Origin: Mesodorylaimus sp. YZB2_4
Taxonomy: Eukaryota; Nematoda; Enoplea; Dorylaimida; Dorylaimidae
Assembly (NCBI GenBank): GCA_030248295.1
Contig: JASANH010001374.1
Coordinates: 372,001-436,000 of the forward strand
Length of the DNA stretch: 64,000 bases
Direction of reading: 5' to 3'
The translations under genes and the position numbers were made by a program. Of the stretch, positions 42,801-55,200 are shown in pieces. Below the pieces are notes generated by a model. It saw nothing but the letters and a program-made list of their open reading frames with translations, was not told the DNA's origin and did no database searches. Within the stretch, counting starts at the first letter, position 1; every line of letters begins with the position of its first letter.

Positions 42801-45800
42801 CAATAGCGACCTGCGAAGACAATCCTGTAATCACTTCTCCTCGACCCCCACATTACACTCTTACCAATCAAGGGTGACCTCAAGTAGTGCCCGTCCCTGA
42901 CCTCGATGTAGTTATCGCCTTGGCAGTCGACGCTGTACGGCAAGCCTATCGTGCTGATATTCAAATGCACACGATGACCTTGCGGCCCCCCGATGCGCCA
43001 CTGGCAATGAATTGGCGCCGAATCGGTCGTCGTCTCCAATCGATTATCGAATTCGGGCGATGACAGCCTGCCTTTGGCTTCGAGCAGGGTCTGACCGCAT
43101 TCTGAAATTGACCACACTTGCTGCACCACCTCAGGGTTTATAGGACTGTCATTCTCGAGGTGTGCACGAGCATCAAATAGGATGCTAGGGAAATGCCAGT
43201 TACTCTTGGGTCATCTGCAGAGAACTTTGCATAGCCATCACATGACGGTTTATAGTGTGCTCTGTCAGAGAGCACTGTCGAGTCATGCTGAGCAGTCCTC
43301 TCTGCTGGCCTAGCCTGGTCCTCTTTACCCTAGGTCGTGGTTTAAGGCGTCTGCCTCTCACGCTTACAGGGGAGGGTTCGACTCCCGCCTCGGTCAAAAA
43401 TGATTGTCACTTATGAGTTCCTAAGCCCTCGAGTGCGCTGTATAGTGCTTGGCTATGGACAAAATATGAATGACATGCCCGCAGTGATGAATGTTCAGCA
43501 TGACTCGGCAGTCCTCTCTGAAAAACTGACATCCAGAGACAAGAAAAACTCACTCAGTTCACAATTCTTGTTCAACAGTGATAGGAGTCCAGAACTTATG
43601 TCTATGCATCATGTTGTAGAGGCTCGTCTGGCAATAGATACTTAGCACGGAGCCGGCAGCTGGGAGCGTCACCCGTCAGGGTGACGTTTCAGCCATTGGC
43701 TATGTCGGAAGACTTAGTAGGCTACCCTGGGTTTTTTGCGTTGTGCAACGGCTCCACCGGCCACTCCCCCCAATAATATGGACCCAGTCGTATTACAATT
43801 TGCTAGCCATAAACTGTCATTGTTTCTGGGCATCTAGTCACGAAAGCCGTTTTTACCATTATGTTCTCCATTTATAAAAACAAACGGACAGTGTTTGCAT
43901 ATATTTCTACTACCTTCCTTGATTCTCCATGTCATATTTCATCCATAGCCATGCACCACACAGCGCATTCGATGGCTAAGGAACACATATTTGACAATAA
44001 TTTTTCACCTAGGCGGGGGTCGAACCCTCCCCCAAAGCGCGCGCCTAGTGTGAGAGGAGACTTCTTAACCCGCGAGGCAACGACCCGGTGTCGGTGCCCA
44101 TTCCATGGCTCTATCGCCGACTACTCCATTTCTCAAGTACACTTAACTGCATGCTCCCCAAGATCCCACATAAACCAGAATAAACTACGAAATCAGGGGG
44201 AATAAGATTTTTGGCAGTGAAAGAAACTAAGCAATAACTTACTCGGGCATCGATAAAGTAGGTTGGTTTGAACAATGTCCCCAGGACTTAGACGCACTCG
44301 CTGCCCGATTTCCGGCCGTTCATGAGTGACCGGATCCGGTTTCGGCAGTATCGTATCCAAATACATAGCTCGAGCGAACGTGTCTCGAGCGTAGTGCATA
44401 ATACTAGCGAAGTCGTACGGTTGTCCCAACGAGTGCACCTCAGTCGGTTTCAGCTTTTCGAAATTATAATCTTGACCTAAAACGAAAAATTATTCTGCAC
44501 TTGACTATTTTTACTTTCTATACGGTCCCCCATATTCTAGCCGCCCCATTGCTGACCCCTCGTGTTTTCAGCTGGGAATGACGTATATAGATTAGATTCG
44601 GTTGGGCTGGGGTGCTAATTGCATTAGTAATGAGACACCTCGCCCAGCCGATGCGCATTTTTAGAAACTGCTAAGTAATTTATTCAATAAAGAATATTGT
44701 CTGAATTGGAAAACAAATGTCGTATTGCAGCTGATGAGATTAGTCTAGCCTTAAACACATTCTTCACCAGCCAACTCTCCCTCGCATGCCCAAAGAGTGA
44801 CTAACCTTGTTGAATATTCTTGTAAAATATATCAACGAACTGCTCTCTATCGGGTCTGGTGTGCTCGTGCCAAAACCCAACCACGTGTCCCAATTCGTGC
44901 ACGACGATCCCGAATTTGTCGCAGTTCTTACCGATCGATATGGCTTGAGGACCATCGCCTCGTTTACCAACGAACGAGCAGCACCTGCAAGTGTCCATAG
45001 TAAATGCACTGCTATCAGCACTTTGACCACTGCTTACCCGCACTCGGCGATGGTGAAAACAATGTAACTTTCGTCGTCCGGAGTTCTAGGAACGAATGAC
45101 AGGCACGTGTAGTTCTCCCAATGATTCATGGCTCGACGAAACAGGGCTTGGTGCTCGCCTGAAAATAAGTTACCCACTACAGATTTCTGAGGACATCAAC
45201 ACCGACCTGACCTGTGCGGGGTGTGCCCTAGCCTTCACGTGGGTTCTATTGCAACTGCGCAGTACAGGTACAGTACAGTACAAGTGCGGGTGCACGATGC
45301 AGGTCAGTGTTATGTGCATGCACGCACGGGGTGCCCCTACTTTGGTCGATGGTTCCCTCTGTAACTCTCAATGCAGGCAATGCTTCATACCGCATGAGCG
45401 CGTACGTGTGCATGCGTGACTGCCAACATGGCAAGTCGTACCCGCAACATAATTCAGCTTAACTCTGTTCCCTGTGTCCTCAACAGACGGAGATGCAGTG
45501 CGTAGAAGCTGCCAAATTTTTCCAGACCTTTAATGAAGACACAATAAACCACCTGTTTTGCTGATCTACCCGAACAAATGACTAACCATCACCCCATGAT
45601 TCAAACATATGCTCCCACATTTCCCACGCCTGCACTTGAGTGCCCTATCCTTTCAATAATGCGCTCACTCTGTTGCCATCTCACTTGCACCAAATATTAA
45701 AACTGCATGCGGCCGTGTAAGGTTGCCGCCATCGGATACATCGTACTCGACACGGTGCCGGAATTGGCTCGGGTTTCCTACTCGCCTACCTGTTTACGAT

Positions 45801-48800
45801 TGTGCAGACTAGTGGCAGGCTACTTTTAGTTTTATAACTACTATCAAATTTACAACTGGCGTGTACAACGTACACCTTGCTCGTACTCTTCCCAAACTCA
45901 TCTACCACAGCGTATAGTAGTAGTGAATTTTTCAAATTCTACGCTCTTTAAAAATTTGGTTAGTGTTCAAAAAGTGCCAAAAACGGAAGCGTTGACCAGT
46001 TGGCGCAGCGAATAGAAGATTGAGTGCGCAACGTGGTCAGAATGCTTGCGCCAAAATGGGAGAAATAGGAAAATATCACGCGCCCCTTCCTTGTGTACGG
46101 CGACTAACCGGCGCCCGTTTTGTCGTCGTAATAGGGTATGTACGGGACAAAACGGGCTACCAGTGCCAACTGGGTTGACATTTTCATCCAACCAACACTC
46201 TCTCATCAATCACGCTCAACATAGCACGCGTCGATTCGAATATCCGTCAAAAATCGAGTCCCACCCACGCCCATACCTCGGCCCCATATCTGCTCGGGCC
46301 ATCTTTATTCGGAAGTCCTAAGCAATTAAAATCATGCCTCCATGCTCCTTTCAAGGCCACCCTCCATTACTACACTTTGACCTACCACTGAAATTGGCTT
46401 GTATCTCGTACGGGATCACGCCGTATTCCCAAATACGTTCCGATCGGGCAGTCGCCGCGCGCCGACTCCTTGAACCATCAGCACGACGGACCACCCTAAA
46501 AATGAAGTTACATTTCAGGAACAGCCTCTGCTCGGGACACGACTCCCGATGCGCCCGCTTCACCATAGCTCTGACGGGGCACAGAGCCGGCAGCTAGGAG
46601 CGTGACCCGCCAGAGTGATGTTTCAGCCATGGATTTGGTCGGAAGGCTTGCCCTGGGAGTTTGGCAGAAGCTCCAGTGATAGGAAGCCGGTCGTGTAACA
46701 CCCTTGTTCTCACCCCTGGCCCCTACTAACAAGTCATGACCGATGCAACAGGTGCAGGAAGGGTCACCCTATCCGCCAGCACCACTAGCTTGATAGGAAA
46801 TGCCATACCTCGTCCGTTTTCCAGTATCTGCTGTCATCTTCTCCTGATATCGACTCTTATGATGCTGGTGATGTTGCTGGCGTTGGTGGTGTCGTCGCGT
46901 AGTATCTCTCGCTCTTTGCTGTCCCTGTGCACCAGAACGATCAAACAAATGAGCTTGCGCCATTTGCTTCAACTGATTCTTCATTTTCTGCACGCTGACA
47001 TTGTAGGCTCGCAATTCGGCCACTTCTTCGTGCGTTAGGGCAATGTCGGCCATGAAACCACCTACAAAAATGGACGCACATGATTTTGATATCGACGACA
47101 TAAATTGCACCATGATGCAATTTTGTATTTTCTAAAAGTCACTTCTTGAAGGTGCGCTGTGGTGAAAAAGTCATTTTGGACTGGTGCAAGGACTTTTTAT
47201 AAGTTAGCCGTGCGAATAATTCAAATTTCTAAGGTTTGTAACTATGTAGCTGCCCAAAACCAGAAATGCATGTTCTATAAAATACGTGAAATTCTTTCTT
47301 TTTGCACACAAACGGATATGGGCCAAGGAGGGGGAAAATATAAATAGTCAAATAGAATCTCTGATTTTATCACACCATATCCGTGTATGCGTAATGCAAA
47401 AGGCGTTTTCGTTTGGAGTGCAAATGTCGACAAGAACAAAAACCGGGCCTCATTTTAATTCTACCTGACAAGTGGGAGGGAAGACGAGGTCGTATGACCA
47501 GCCAACAATATACACCCCATGTGTCATTCCTAATTTGAGAATATATGAAAAGAAATGTGGGCGACGTTAGTTTTTATTCCTTCTACACTCGATGCATATG
47601 CGCATCGATGGTGCATAGGAAAAATGGACCCAGTTTTCCACGCAGTCGCCACGCTGTCTGCCCGTCTCGGCTAAACTACGGGTCCATATTCAACGTGGTC
47701 AAGGATAATTTCGGACATGAATATAGAAATGTGATGCACAATTTCGAGTAGGTCTATGCTGTGCAAGCGAGCGAATGGCCGAGCCGAGCAGCAAGGCGTA
47801 CAATTCATCCATCATTGCCGAGTCGGAATCGAAAACGAGATCAAACTTAACCCCGAACCAGATCGCGACCCGCACGCTCGCCTTATTTGTGCACTGCCTA
47901 TGCCATTATCCTCACAAAAACAATGCGCGCCTCCTCGAGTCAAGGTTGTTCATTGAGCGGAAATGTCTGACTGAGAGCAAAGTGCATGATTTGTGATTCG
48001 AATGTAAATAACAAATTTGCACTAATCGATCAGATCGAGATCATAAAACTTGTTCCACCTCTCGACAAGCCTATCATTTTTTAAATGCCTTTGCCAAAAA
48101 AGGAAACGAGTTTTGTCAAAACAATTTGAACAGCACAAAAAAAAGGTGCTTGAGAAAATGATAGATTGATCGAAACAACATTTTTCAAACATACTGTCGT
48201 CGAATGTGAGTGCATTTTTCAAACACCCTCGGACGACTCTGAAGTGCCTAAAAATAACGCTATTCCTATACTTCTCAAAAAAAAAGTAGCACGAGTGTAA
48301 TTTTTTTTGAAAAAACCTCTTCGAATTGCGACAAGTGCATGTACAAGCGAATAGTATTTTCGAAAGTGCACTAGCCTGGCGCCACATACGACACAAAAGA
48401 ATGCGGGTCGGAATGATGAGGCAAAACGGATCTGACATTTTAAAAACCTATCGAACCAAAACTGAGAACTTGTCACTCGACAGTTTAGACATTGCCAAAT
48501 CAGGCCCATTCTCGCCCCATGACAGTATTTCGCCAAAAAATATAGGCCCTTTTGAGCAAAGTCGAAAAAGTGAAATTTTTCCCTGACTAATTCTTCGTCA
48601 TATCAGGATTCTAAAAAAGAGTCCATTCGACCTTTAGCAGTCAATGTTGCCAAAATGACTGGCCTTTGTCAACTGTGCACGCATGTACTTGAAATGGGGG
48701 GGGGGGGGGCTTATCACTCACCAGCTTTGCACACATCCAAATAAAGATCGTTGGAAGTTTGATAAGGGAATCGAAGTGTCAACAGTTCTTCGGCCGTCCA

Positions 48801-48884
48801 TTTTTTCGTGGCTTCCGTTATTGGAATAATATTGAAAATAGCAATGCATACGAAAAACGCAAAAGCTCCGCCAAAATAATGCAT
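39822..48884 (-). CDS. tld/BMP1-like: Tolloid/BMP1-type astacin metalloprotease
   Basis: Secreted zinc protease that cleaves procollagens and BMP antagonists such as chordin. Exons in transcript order: 48884-48722, 47061-46809, 46495-46386, 45158-45038, 44984-44806, 44476-44243, 43101-42865, 42810-42670, 42599-42454, 42393-42198, 42142-42020, 41883-41723, 41667-41475, 41415-41290, 40899-40772, 40714-40501, 40331-40081, 40022-39822. All phases match, giving 1058 residues. Domain order: signal segment, prodomain with FMADIAL, furin-like RSRR, astacin with zinc motif [18 protein letters not shown] and Met-turn SIMHYA, CUB1, CUB2, EGF ([10 protein letters not shown]), CUB3, EGF ([10 protein letters not shown]), CUB4, CUB5. 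The frame is open upstream to an ATG at 49217, which would add 111 residues; the inner ATG directly before the hydrophobic stretch [20 protein letters not shown] is preferred. The gene is convergent with villin. Confidence 0.96.
41895..41990 (-). mobile_element. Degraded SINE fragment
   Basis: In a tolloid intron. GCGCCTCGACCCGCTCTAGG and CCGCGACCCAGG correspond to a damaged minus-strand A-box region of the tRNA-Glu-like SINE, preceded by TGTCATACTTTATCC of the body. Confidence 0.5.
43330..43480 (+). mobile_element. tRNA-Glu-like SINE copy
   Basis: The head has GTGGTTTAAGGCGTCTGCCTCTCACGC-type sequence with B box GGGTTCGACTCCCGCC. The body is GGTCAAAAATGATTGTCA, GAGTTCCTAAGCCC and CTTGGCTATGGAC. 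It lies in the tolloid intron between the astacin and CUB1 exons. Confidence 0.75.
43600..43800 (-). repeat. Dispersed repeat R5, copy 3
   Basis: Reverse orientation relative to the villin copy. The plus strand reads TGTTGTAGAGGCTCGTCTGG, CACGGAGCCGGCAGCTGGGA, GTCACCCGTCAGGGTGACG, GGCTATGTCGGAAGACTTAG and ATTGGGGGGAG-type sequence reversed. A further copy lies at 46580-46690. Confidence 0.75.
43925..44100 (-). mobile_element. tRNA-Glu-like SINE copy
   Basis: On the minus strand: GGGTCGTTGCCTCGCGGGTTA (A-box region), GGGTTCGACCCCCGCC (B box), then GTGTTCCTTAGCCATCGAATG and GCATGGCTATGGATG. It matches the body of the other copies. Confidence 0.75.
46580..46690 (-). repeat. Dispersed repeat R5, copy 4 (partial)
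   Basis: The plus strand reads AGAGCCGGCAGCTAGGAGCG, GACCCGCCAGAGTGATGTTT and CAGCCATGGATTTGGTCGGA. It lies in the tolloid intron before the RSRR exon. Confidence 0.65.
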
Positions 48885-49505
48885 ATTCGCCGACTGATTA
48901 GGCGATCGTCGATTACACGGAGTGCACTGATCGTGCTTAGATAAATGATCGGAAGACAAATTTTCTTGTCCTCGTCGTCGTTGATTTTTGGTAGTCATAA
49001 ATTGGGAGTCGATAAAAGATGTCGAATGATTAGTTGAAAAGGCGAGAGCGGCCATTTTAAAATACGTCTCTCCGAGAGGCCGTTTCTCGCGACTGACGAA
49101 GTCGGCGGCGTAACCGGACGACATCTCAACTTCTCGTCTTTTCGTACCAATATCGTCGTCTTCGTCGGAAGTTGAAAACGTCGCCTCGTTGTTCAAGTTT
49201 GCTCGGACTAAAATCATGTTCGGAATTTGTTAGGCATGCGAACCACTTGGACCACAAAAATCGTGTACCGTCTAGTAAGCTTTCACGTAAACAAACAAAC
49301 CCCTGCGTCCAACCTGTGGTTAAAAAAAGGGTCCACTTTGAACGCAAGACCAAAACACGATGCACTCGATTGGCGGAGGCAAAAAGAGGCAGGAATAAGT
49401 CGATTCGATTAATCCGTCCTTTTTTGGTCACCGACAGCCCGCCTACACCTTAGTGCACAACAAAAGCGAGCCTAGGGGACTCGACGAAACATAAAAAGAC
49501 CAAAT

Positions 49506-49763
49506 ATGGACGAGCTCCTATTCAATGCACACTCGGCTACACGGGTCGTTTTTCGCAACGACAAGACGAAAAGACGGAGAGCGAATGACGACGACGACGC
49601 CCCTCGCCAATCTCAACCCTCTTCCATATCCGCAAACGTTACAAAAAGAAAAAAATCACCAGCCTTGGCCAAAGCACAACTAAAGAAATTACTCGAATAT
49701 GAGAAAAGGAATAAAAATTTTGTGTGGGGGCACTCAACAATCAATCAAAGACAACATGAATAA
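49506..49763 (+). CDS. Possible small basic protein, 85 codons
   Basis: Not recognised. An uninterrupted frame starts MDELLFNAHSATRVV. It is rich in Lys, Arg and Asp, with a KRRRANDDDD stretch and a predicted helix PALAKAQLKKLLEYEKRNK. It is divergent from tolloid, with the start 289-622 bp from the two possible tolloid starts. The amino-acid make-up looks more like a real basic protein than the surrounding spurious frames, but there is no homology, conserved motif or poly-A evidence. It could be a first exon or chance. Confidence 0.22.
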   Translation: MDELLFNAHSATRVVFRNDKTKRRRANDDDDAPRQSQPSSISANVTKRKKSPALAKAQLKKLLEYEKRNKNFVWGHSTINQRQHE

Positions 49764-50934
49764 AACTAAATTCCCTCCCCAACACGAACACCATTCTCGT
49801 ACAAAAAATCTCAAATTACAACTGGGCCTACAAATCCCTAATCTCAGCCAGCCCAGGCCCGGGCGGCCGAGTTGAAACGAATGTCTGGCCTTGTATGTCC
49901 ATTACCAGCAAAGGCGTGTAGCATGCAATAAAATAAAAGCCCCCCCCGACACACCCCACAAACCAATCGAAGGCAATGACTCTAAATAATCGCTTCCCCT
50001 CCCGGTCGGCTATCCTTATCGATAGGATGATTGATGAGGGCCAGACACTGTCCAGCATCCCCAGCCCTCAACCACGCTTCGCCCACCGACCCTCCCGCCC
50101 GCCCGCCCGCCTCACGATAAGACGATGCCTGGCCAAGCTGTGCACCCGCCAAAACAAAGTTCCACGTATACGAAAAAATGACAAAACCAAACGAATAACC
50201 CAAACAGTTGCGATCCTGTCGGCTAAGAACTAACTGCTAACCTTATAACCCAATTCCATATCACTAACTTATCACTTGGCAATGATATCCAACCAGTCCA
50301 TTATCACGGCGCCATTTGTGTATTTGTACAGACATCACAAAACGCATAGTACGTCGAACTGTCCGTGCAGCGAACATTGATAAAGCTTTATTACTGTATT
50401 TGTTCGCCTCGCCGACTACCTTTTTGAATTTCGCGCGCAAAGATATAGGTATCATTCTCGAGGGCGGGAAATTCAAAACATTGATTGACTAGATCTTGAG
50501 CTGACATTTCGTTTTATGATTATGCATGACAGAAGTATACCCGCAATATATCCTCCTGCGATAGCTGCGTGTCCTCTGTTTTCAAAATTTTATAGTGGAG
50601 AAGTGTGTGTTTCATCAACAAAAAATCTTTGTTATGTCACTGATGTGTAGCCTACATTTGAGAAACCACCGCGGGGAGCGGATGGCCTCTGAAGCCCTTC
50701 AGGCAGCCCATCTAGTCATCAGAGCCTGAGACATCAACCCGACGGGGTTCTTCCGGGCCCGAAAGAGCGTGCGGCTAAAAAAAGGCAGCTGATACGCTGT
50801 ATGCGGCGGAGACAGTCAAGGCTACCAAGCACTGCACCTTCTCCACAGGCCGAGCACACTTCCTTACCCTCGCCAAAAGTCACTCAGGATACTGTAAGCC
50901 ACCGCACAACTCTGTGTCACAGCTTACACTAGGT

Positions 50935-51265
50935 GCCTCGATGCAATATGTACAGTACAATGCTGTTCACTGTGCATGGGCACTGCGCATTGTAGTACTG
51001 CACGGTACTGATGCACAGTAGGTACTGCACAGTACACAGTACACAGTGCCTGCATGGTCCTGTGCATGGGCACTGCAGTACCGCCCATGCACAGTAGGTA
51101 CTGCACAGTACACAGTACACAGTGCCTGCATGGTCCTGTGCATGGGCACTGTGTACTGTGTACTGTGTACTGTGCAGTATTGTGTACTGACAAGCACAGT
51201 ACCCAATACTGCACTGTATACTGGCAAGTACTGCAGTTCTGTTCTATGCACTGCTCACTGTGCAT
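50935..51265. repeat. GTACTGTGCA-rich low-complexity island
   Basis: Made of overlapping ACAGTACACAGTAC, GCATGGGCACTG and TGCCTGCATGGTCCTGTGCATG words. A segment of about 65 bp at 51008-51074 is directly repeated at 51086-51150. The words are self-complementary (GTAC, TGCA), so every strand and frame reads as Cys/Tyr/Val/Thr/Ser-rich open frame without being coding. Confidence 0.85.
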
Positions 51266-52255
51266 GTAAGTGCATGCACGCTAGGCATGCTGATTCTGAA
51301 CCGGAGGGGGGGGGGATTCAAGTAAAAACTGATCCTGTGCCTTCAAATATACGTACTTTTGCCACAAATATATCCAACGCGGCATTCTCTTTTCAAATAA
51401 TCGACTACCATGAATGTTTAAAAATGAATAAAAGGTTTTTACCAAATTTTTCAGTTCCTTTCCAGCATGTCCCTTCGCATGACATATTATATGATTTGGT
51501 AAATTTTGACAGCGCGCATACCATTTTGAGTTGGCTTCTTTCGTTGGCTCATCTTAGACCCACCATCTTTTTCAATCGTCCTCGAAAATTGCTAGTTCCA
51601 AAGCTTTACACTGCTTGAACTCACTTTTGAAATTCCCGCGCGCCATCATTGATGTTTGATTCTCAACGGCGGGAAATTCAAAATGTTGATTCGCGTGCCT
51701 TAAATTCCTCCAGTTTTTCACTTGCTTGACAATCTTAATCCATCTCATGCTCACAAATAAACCGACTCTCAACAGTAAGTCAAAACAAAATCTTACTACC
51801 AACATTTCCACCACATTTCAAATCATTGATCGATTTTCCAAAAAAGTGACATCCACAAGAAAAGCACTAAATTAATTGTTGCTCTTTTTTTTCAAAAATC
51901 CTCATCGCTCGTACACAATTTCCAATAAATTTGCACTCAAATATGCTCAGTAGTGAACTAGCACACATCAACATCGTCTTTTCCACAAAAAACACGACAA
52001 AACCTCGCCCCTTCTATCCACTAATAACAGCGGACTGGTCGTGCCATTCAAAACGAGGCGATCAATGCAAGCAGCTCAAAAGAAAATGCTACAAAGAATA
52101 AAAACCTTTCCTATAACAAAAAATAAATAAAAAAACACACACGCCAGCCGTCGCATTTCATCACAGTAGACAATTTAAAAAAAGAACCATAATCAAAGCC
52201 CGGATTTTATAGTTTGAGTATAAAGTACTAACCCAAGGACCTGATTATAAATGTT

Positions 52256-55200
52256 TTAAAACTCAATTTTTGAGGGAATGGAATCCAATGCGAAATATTC
52301 ATGAGTGACATCGTTCTCCAATACTTTGACCACTCTCAATCCATTCGTATCATCGCCCAACTGCAAGCCGACTGCCGACGTGACGATCACTTCCAAATCG
52401 CCATCCCATCCGCCCGCATTTCGATGATAATGCCCACAAAACAATTTCTTCATCCCACTTTCTCGTAATTTCTTTAATAATTCACGTCGTTCGTGCATTT
52501 TTGCAAAATTAAAAGTCAAATACGGATGACCCATCACCGACACCGGCCCCTCGTCCACATTATTCAAAAATGGTGGTACGTGCTAAAAATTGAGAAACAG
52601 GATTAATGCAACGACATAATCCTTCTTCCCCTTCCTCTTCTTAATTAGAAAACACAACGCACGTAGCCACAACCAGGGATTAATTCAAGACGTGGTCATA
52701 AAAACCTGTTTGCGCATTCCCCGGGAGACGAGAGGCCGCGTGAGCGCTTTCCTAGTTTGCCACAAGACTGTGACCTAGGATTCGAAAAATAGACGCCAAC
52801 AAAGTCAATAGAAATGTTGGTATAGATTGGGCGCAGGTACTCTGACTGATCATGATCAAATCTAATCGATCGCGATTAAATTTGATAGATTACCGATCAA
52901 TCTGTCAAGCCTTAGACCCCCGGGCCAGGGTCGACCGTACCACCGTACCGGGGGGTGGTACGGTACGGTACGGGTACGGCAGTGAAAACAGGCCGGTACG
53001 GCCGTACCTCCAGGGTTATGTCATTTTTAAATTTTCCGCGCTTCAGTGATTCGCAGGTGCATGCAGCTTACTTCAAAACAGCTGTTTTTGGGTAGGTATT
53101 CGAGAAAGTGTGAAATCAAAAAAGATTGTTGCACTGTACCGTAGCTGCAGGACTTGCTGGTGTGAATTGAATTTCGTACGTAGCTGGTCTGTTGGGGCAG
53201 CCAGTTAGGTCTTATCAGCAAATGTCTTCTAAAGTTTACGATTATTACTTCATCGACGACAACGACGAATTACACGCAATTTGCAAGGTCTGTAAGACAA
53301 AGATCTCGAGAGGCGGCCCCTCATCTCACTCTGATTTCTATCGCGGGAAATCAGGTGCTGGAAAGCTGAGAAACCGCATTTTTGGTGGCTAAGAATGTAT
53401 GCGGGGGTAACCATGGAAGTCTTATGCCAGAAAATACCCGAATGCTTCCTTTTGTGAAATGTAATCTGCCAGCAGTTGGATTCAATACGTTCAAATTAGT
53501 CTAATACGGATGTGTGACGCCAGATTCAAACAAGCTAATTAAGTACTTTTGCTGAACTGTCCGCTTTTTAAATCAAAGCATAACCAGCTAAGAAAGTTTC
53601 TTATTCATATGCAGTTAAAGTAAAATTTTGAGTACGGTACGGTAAGGTACGGCCGTACCAGGCCCTCGGTACGGGTGCGGTCAAAAAAGCCGGTACGGTC
53701 GACCCTGGCCCCCGGGACGAAATCTGATCGACGATCAATCCACCCCATTCATTGATCGAATCGATCTTGATCAAATCTGACCCTGATTATTGAAATTTGA
53801 TCGATCAATCTTACATAATTTTCGATCAATAAAGCGCATGAAATTTTGCAATTTTATTTCAAATAGAAACGAGCGTCAGAGGCAAGTGTTTTTATTTTTT
53901 CACGGCTCACCACAAAAAGCTCGCAAAGAAAGCTTCGTGAGTGTAATCGCGTTTGTAAACGATCAATATTTGTTTCTTTTCTTACTCGATCTAAATTTAA
54001 ACTAAGGAATAGTTTTTAATTTCAAAAACGCACATTATTAGTCGGACTGCGTCATTGATTTTATCGAAACCGAAAAATACAATAGCACGTTTCGTTCTGA
54101 GAATTCCTGCACAACTAATTGTAAGTCATAAAACGTTCCAGCGCTCTTTTTTTTTAACGCGCTTTCCATTATTGGGTAATTAGTTATGCATGGATAACAA
54201 ATGAGTGAAATTGAATAACCATTCGAAATTTGAACATAGTCTCTGCGCTAGCACGTCTTTCCTGGTCAAACGTGGTCTGTGGCCAACATGCCGCCTCAAG
54301 ACATAGATCGCGCACCAATCCATCGTTCCGTCAACTCAAAGACCGCGCATATTTTTTGAATTCCCGCCAATTATGGCCACTTTTCATATTGCAAAACGAT
54401 GTGCGGGGATGTCAAGGTAGTGTGCGCACGTACCGATCGATCAAAGTGGAGACAGCGTGGTTTGAATAAACAATGTTTACATCCTGTTGGCCACTGATAT
54501 ACCCCAGCGTTTTGCTGTAAAAAAATTAACCAGAATTGGCGGGAATTCAAAAGACATGCGCGGTCTTCGAGTTAGCGTAACAATAAATTGATGCACGCGG
54601 AAACACGACTAGGGTCATTCCGGATGTGACCGACGGGGTCCAATGCCATTGTGCTGGCTGGCCTACCTGAAATCCGATCAGATGTTTCCACGTTTCTCGT
54701 TCATTCTTTCGAAGAACTTCGTCCAACCATTGATCGTGTTCTTGGCGATACGCCTTCACTTCGCTATCGTCCATAAAATACTGACTGTTCAAAGTAATAA
54801 ATTTCACTCCGCCGACCCAAAATGAGAAATAATCATCGCCGAAATCTTTTCGATACGAATCGATAGTTTTAGTTGTTGGACGATCGCCCACGTCGTGATT
54901 GCCGCACACGCATACCAATTTGATATCGGGATGTAAATGAGCGAATGTTTTCTTGAATGCATTTATTTGATCTTGACGAAACGAAACGCCCGGCATTGCA
55001 TCGATTAAATCGCCGCATACGATCATAAAACGAGGTCTAGGCGTCATTTTATTGACGGCTTCGATAGCTTTCATCGTCAATTTCACTTCCGGTTCGACAC
55101 TAGGCGAATCTTTATTATTATTTTGGAATTCGTCGATCATACCGAATTGTGTATCGGCCGCTTGAATGAACGTGAACGAGCCCGTCCATTCTCCTTCCCT

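Larger units (their letters stand above)
49218..52255. other. Spacer between tolloid and CPPED1
   Basis: About 3 kb. It contains a short plus-strand open frame at 49506-49763, GGCGGGAAATTC motifs at about 50462 and 51668, and the GTAC/TGCA-rich island at 50935-51265. A small foldback at 51624-51686 has TTTTGAAATTCCCGCG mirrored by GGCGGGAAATTCAAAA. Beyond these I see no supported gene. Confidence 0.5.

Noticed and set aside
47775..47996. 73-codon plus-strand open frame inside a tolloid intron (possible nested gene)
   Set aside because: The composition is plausible, but there is no homology, no splice or poly-A support, and it is short; chance cannot be excluded.
49172..49453. 93-codon plus-strand open frame opposite the tolloid 5' end
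   Set aside because: Antisense shadow of the tolloid first-exon region with no independent support.
50924..51618. Long Cys/Val/Tyr-rich open frames on both strands
   Set aside because: They are translations of the GTAC/TGCA-rich low-complexity island.
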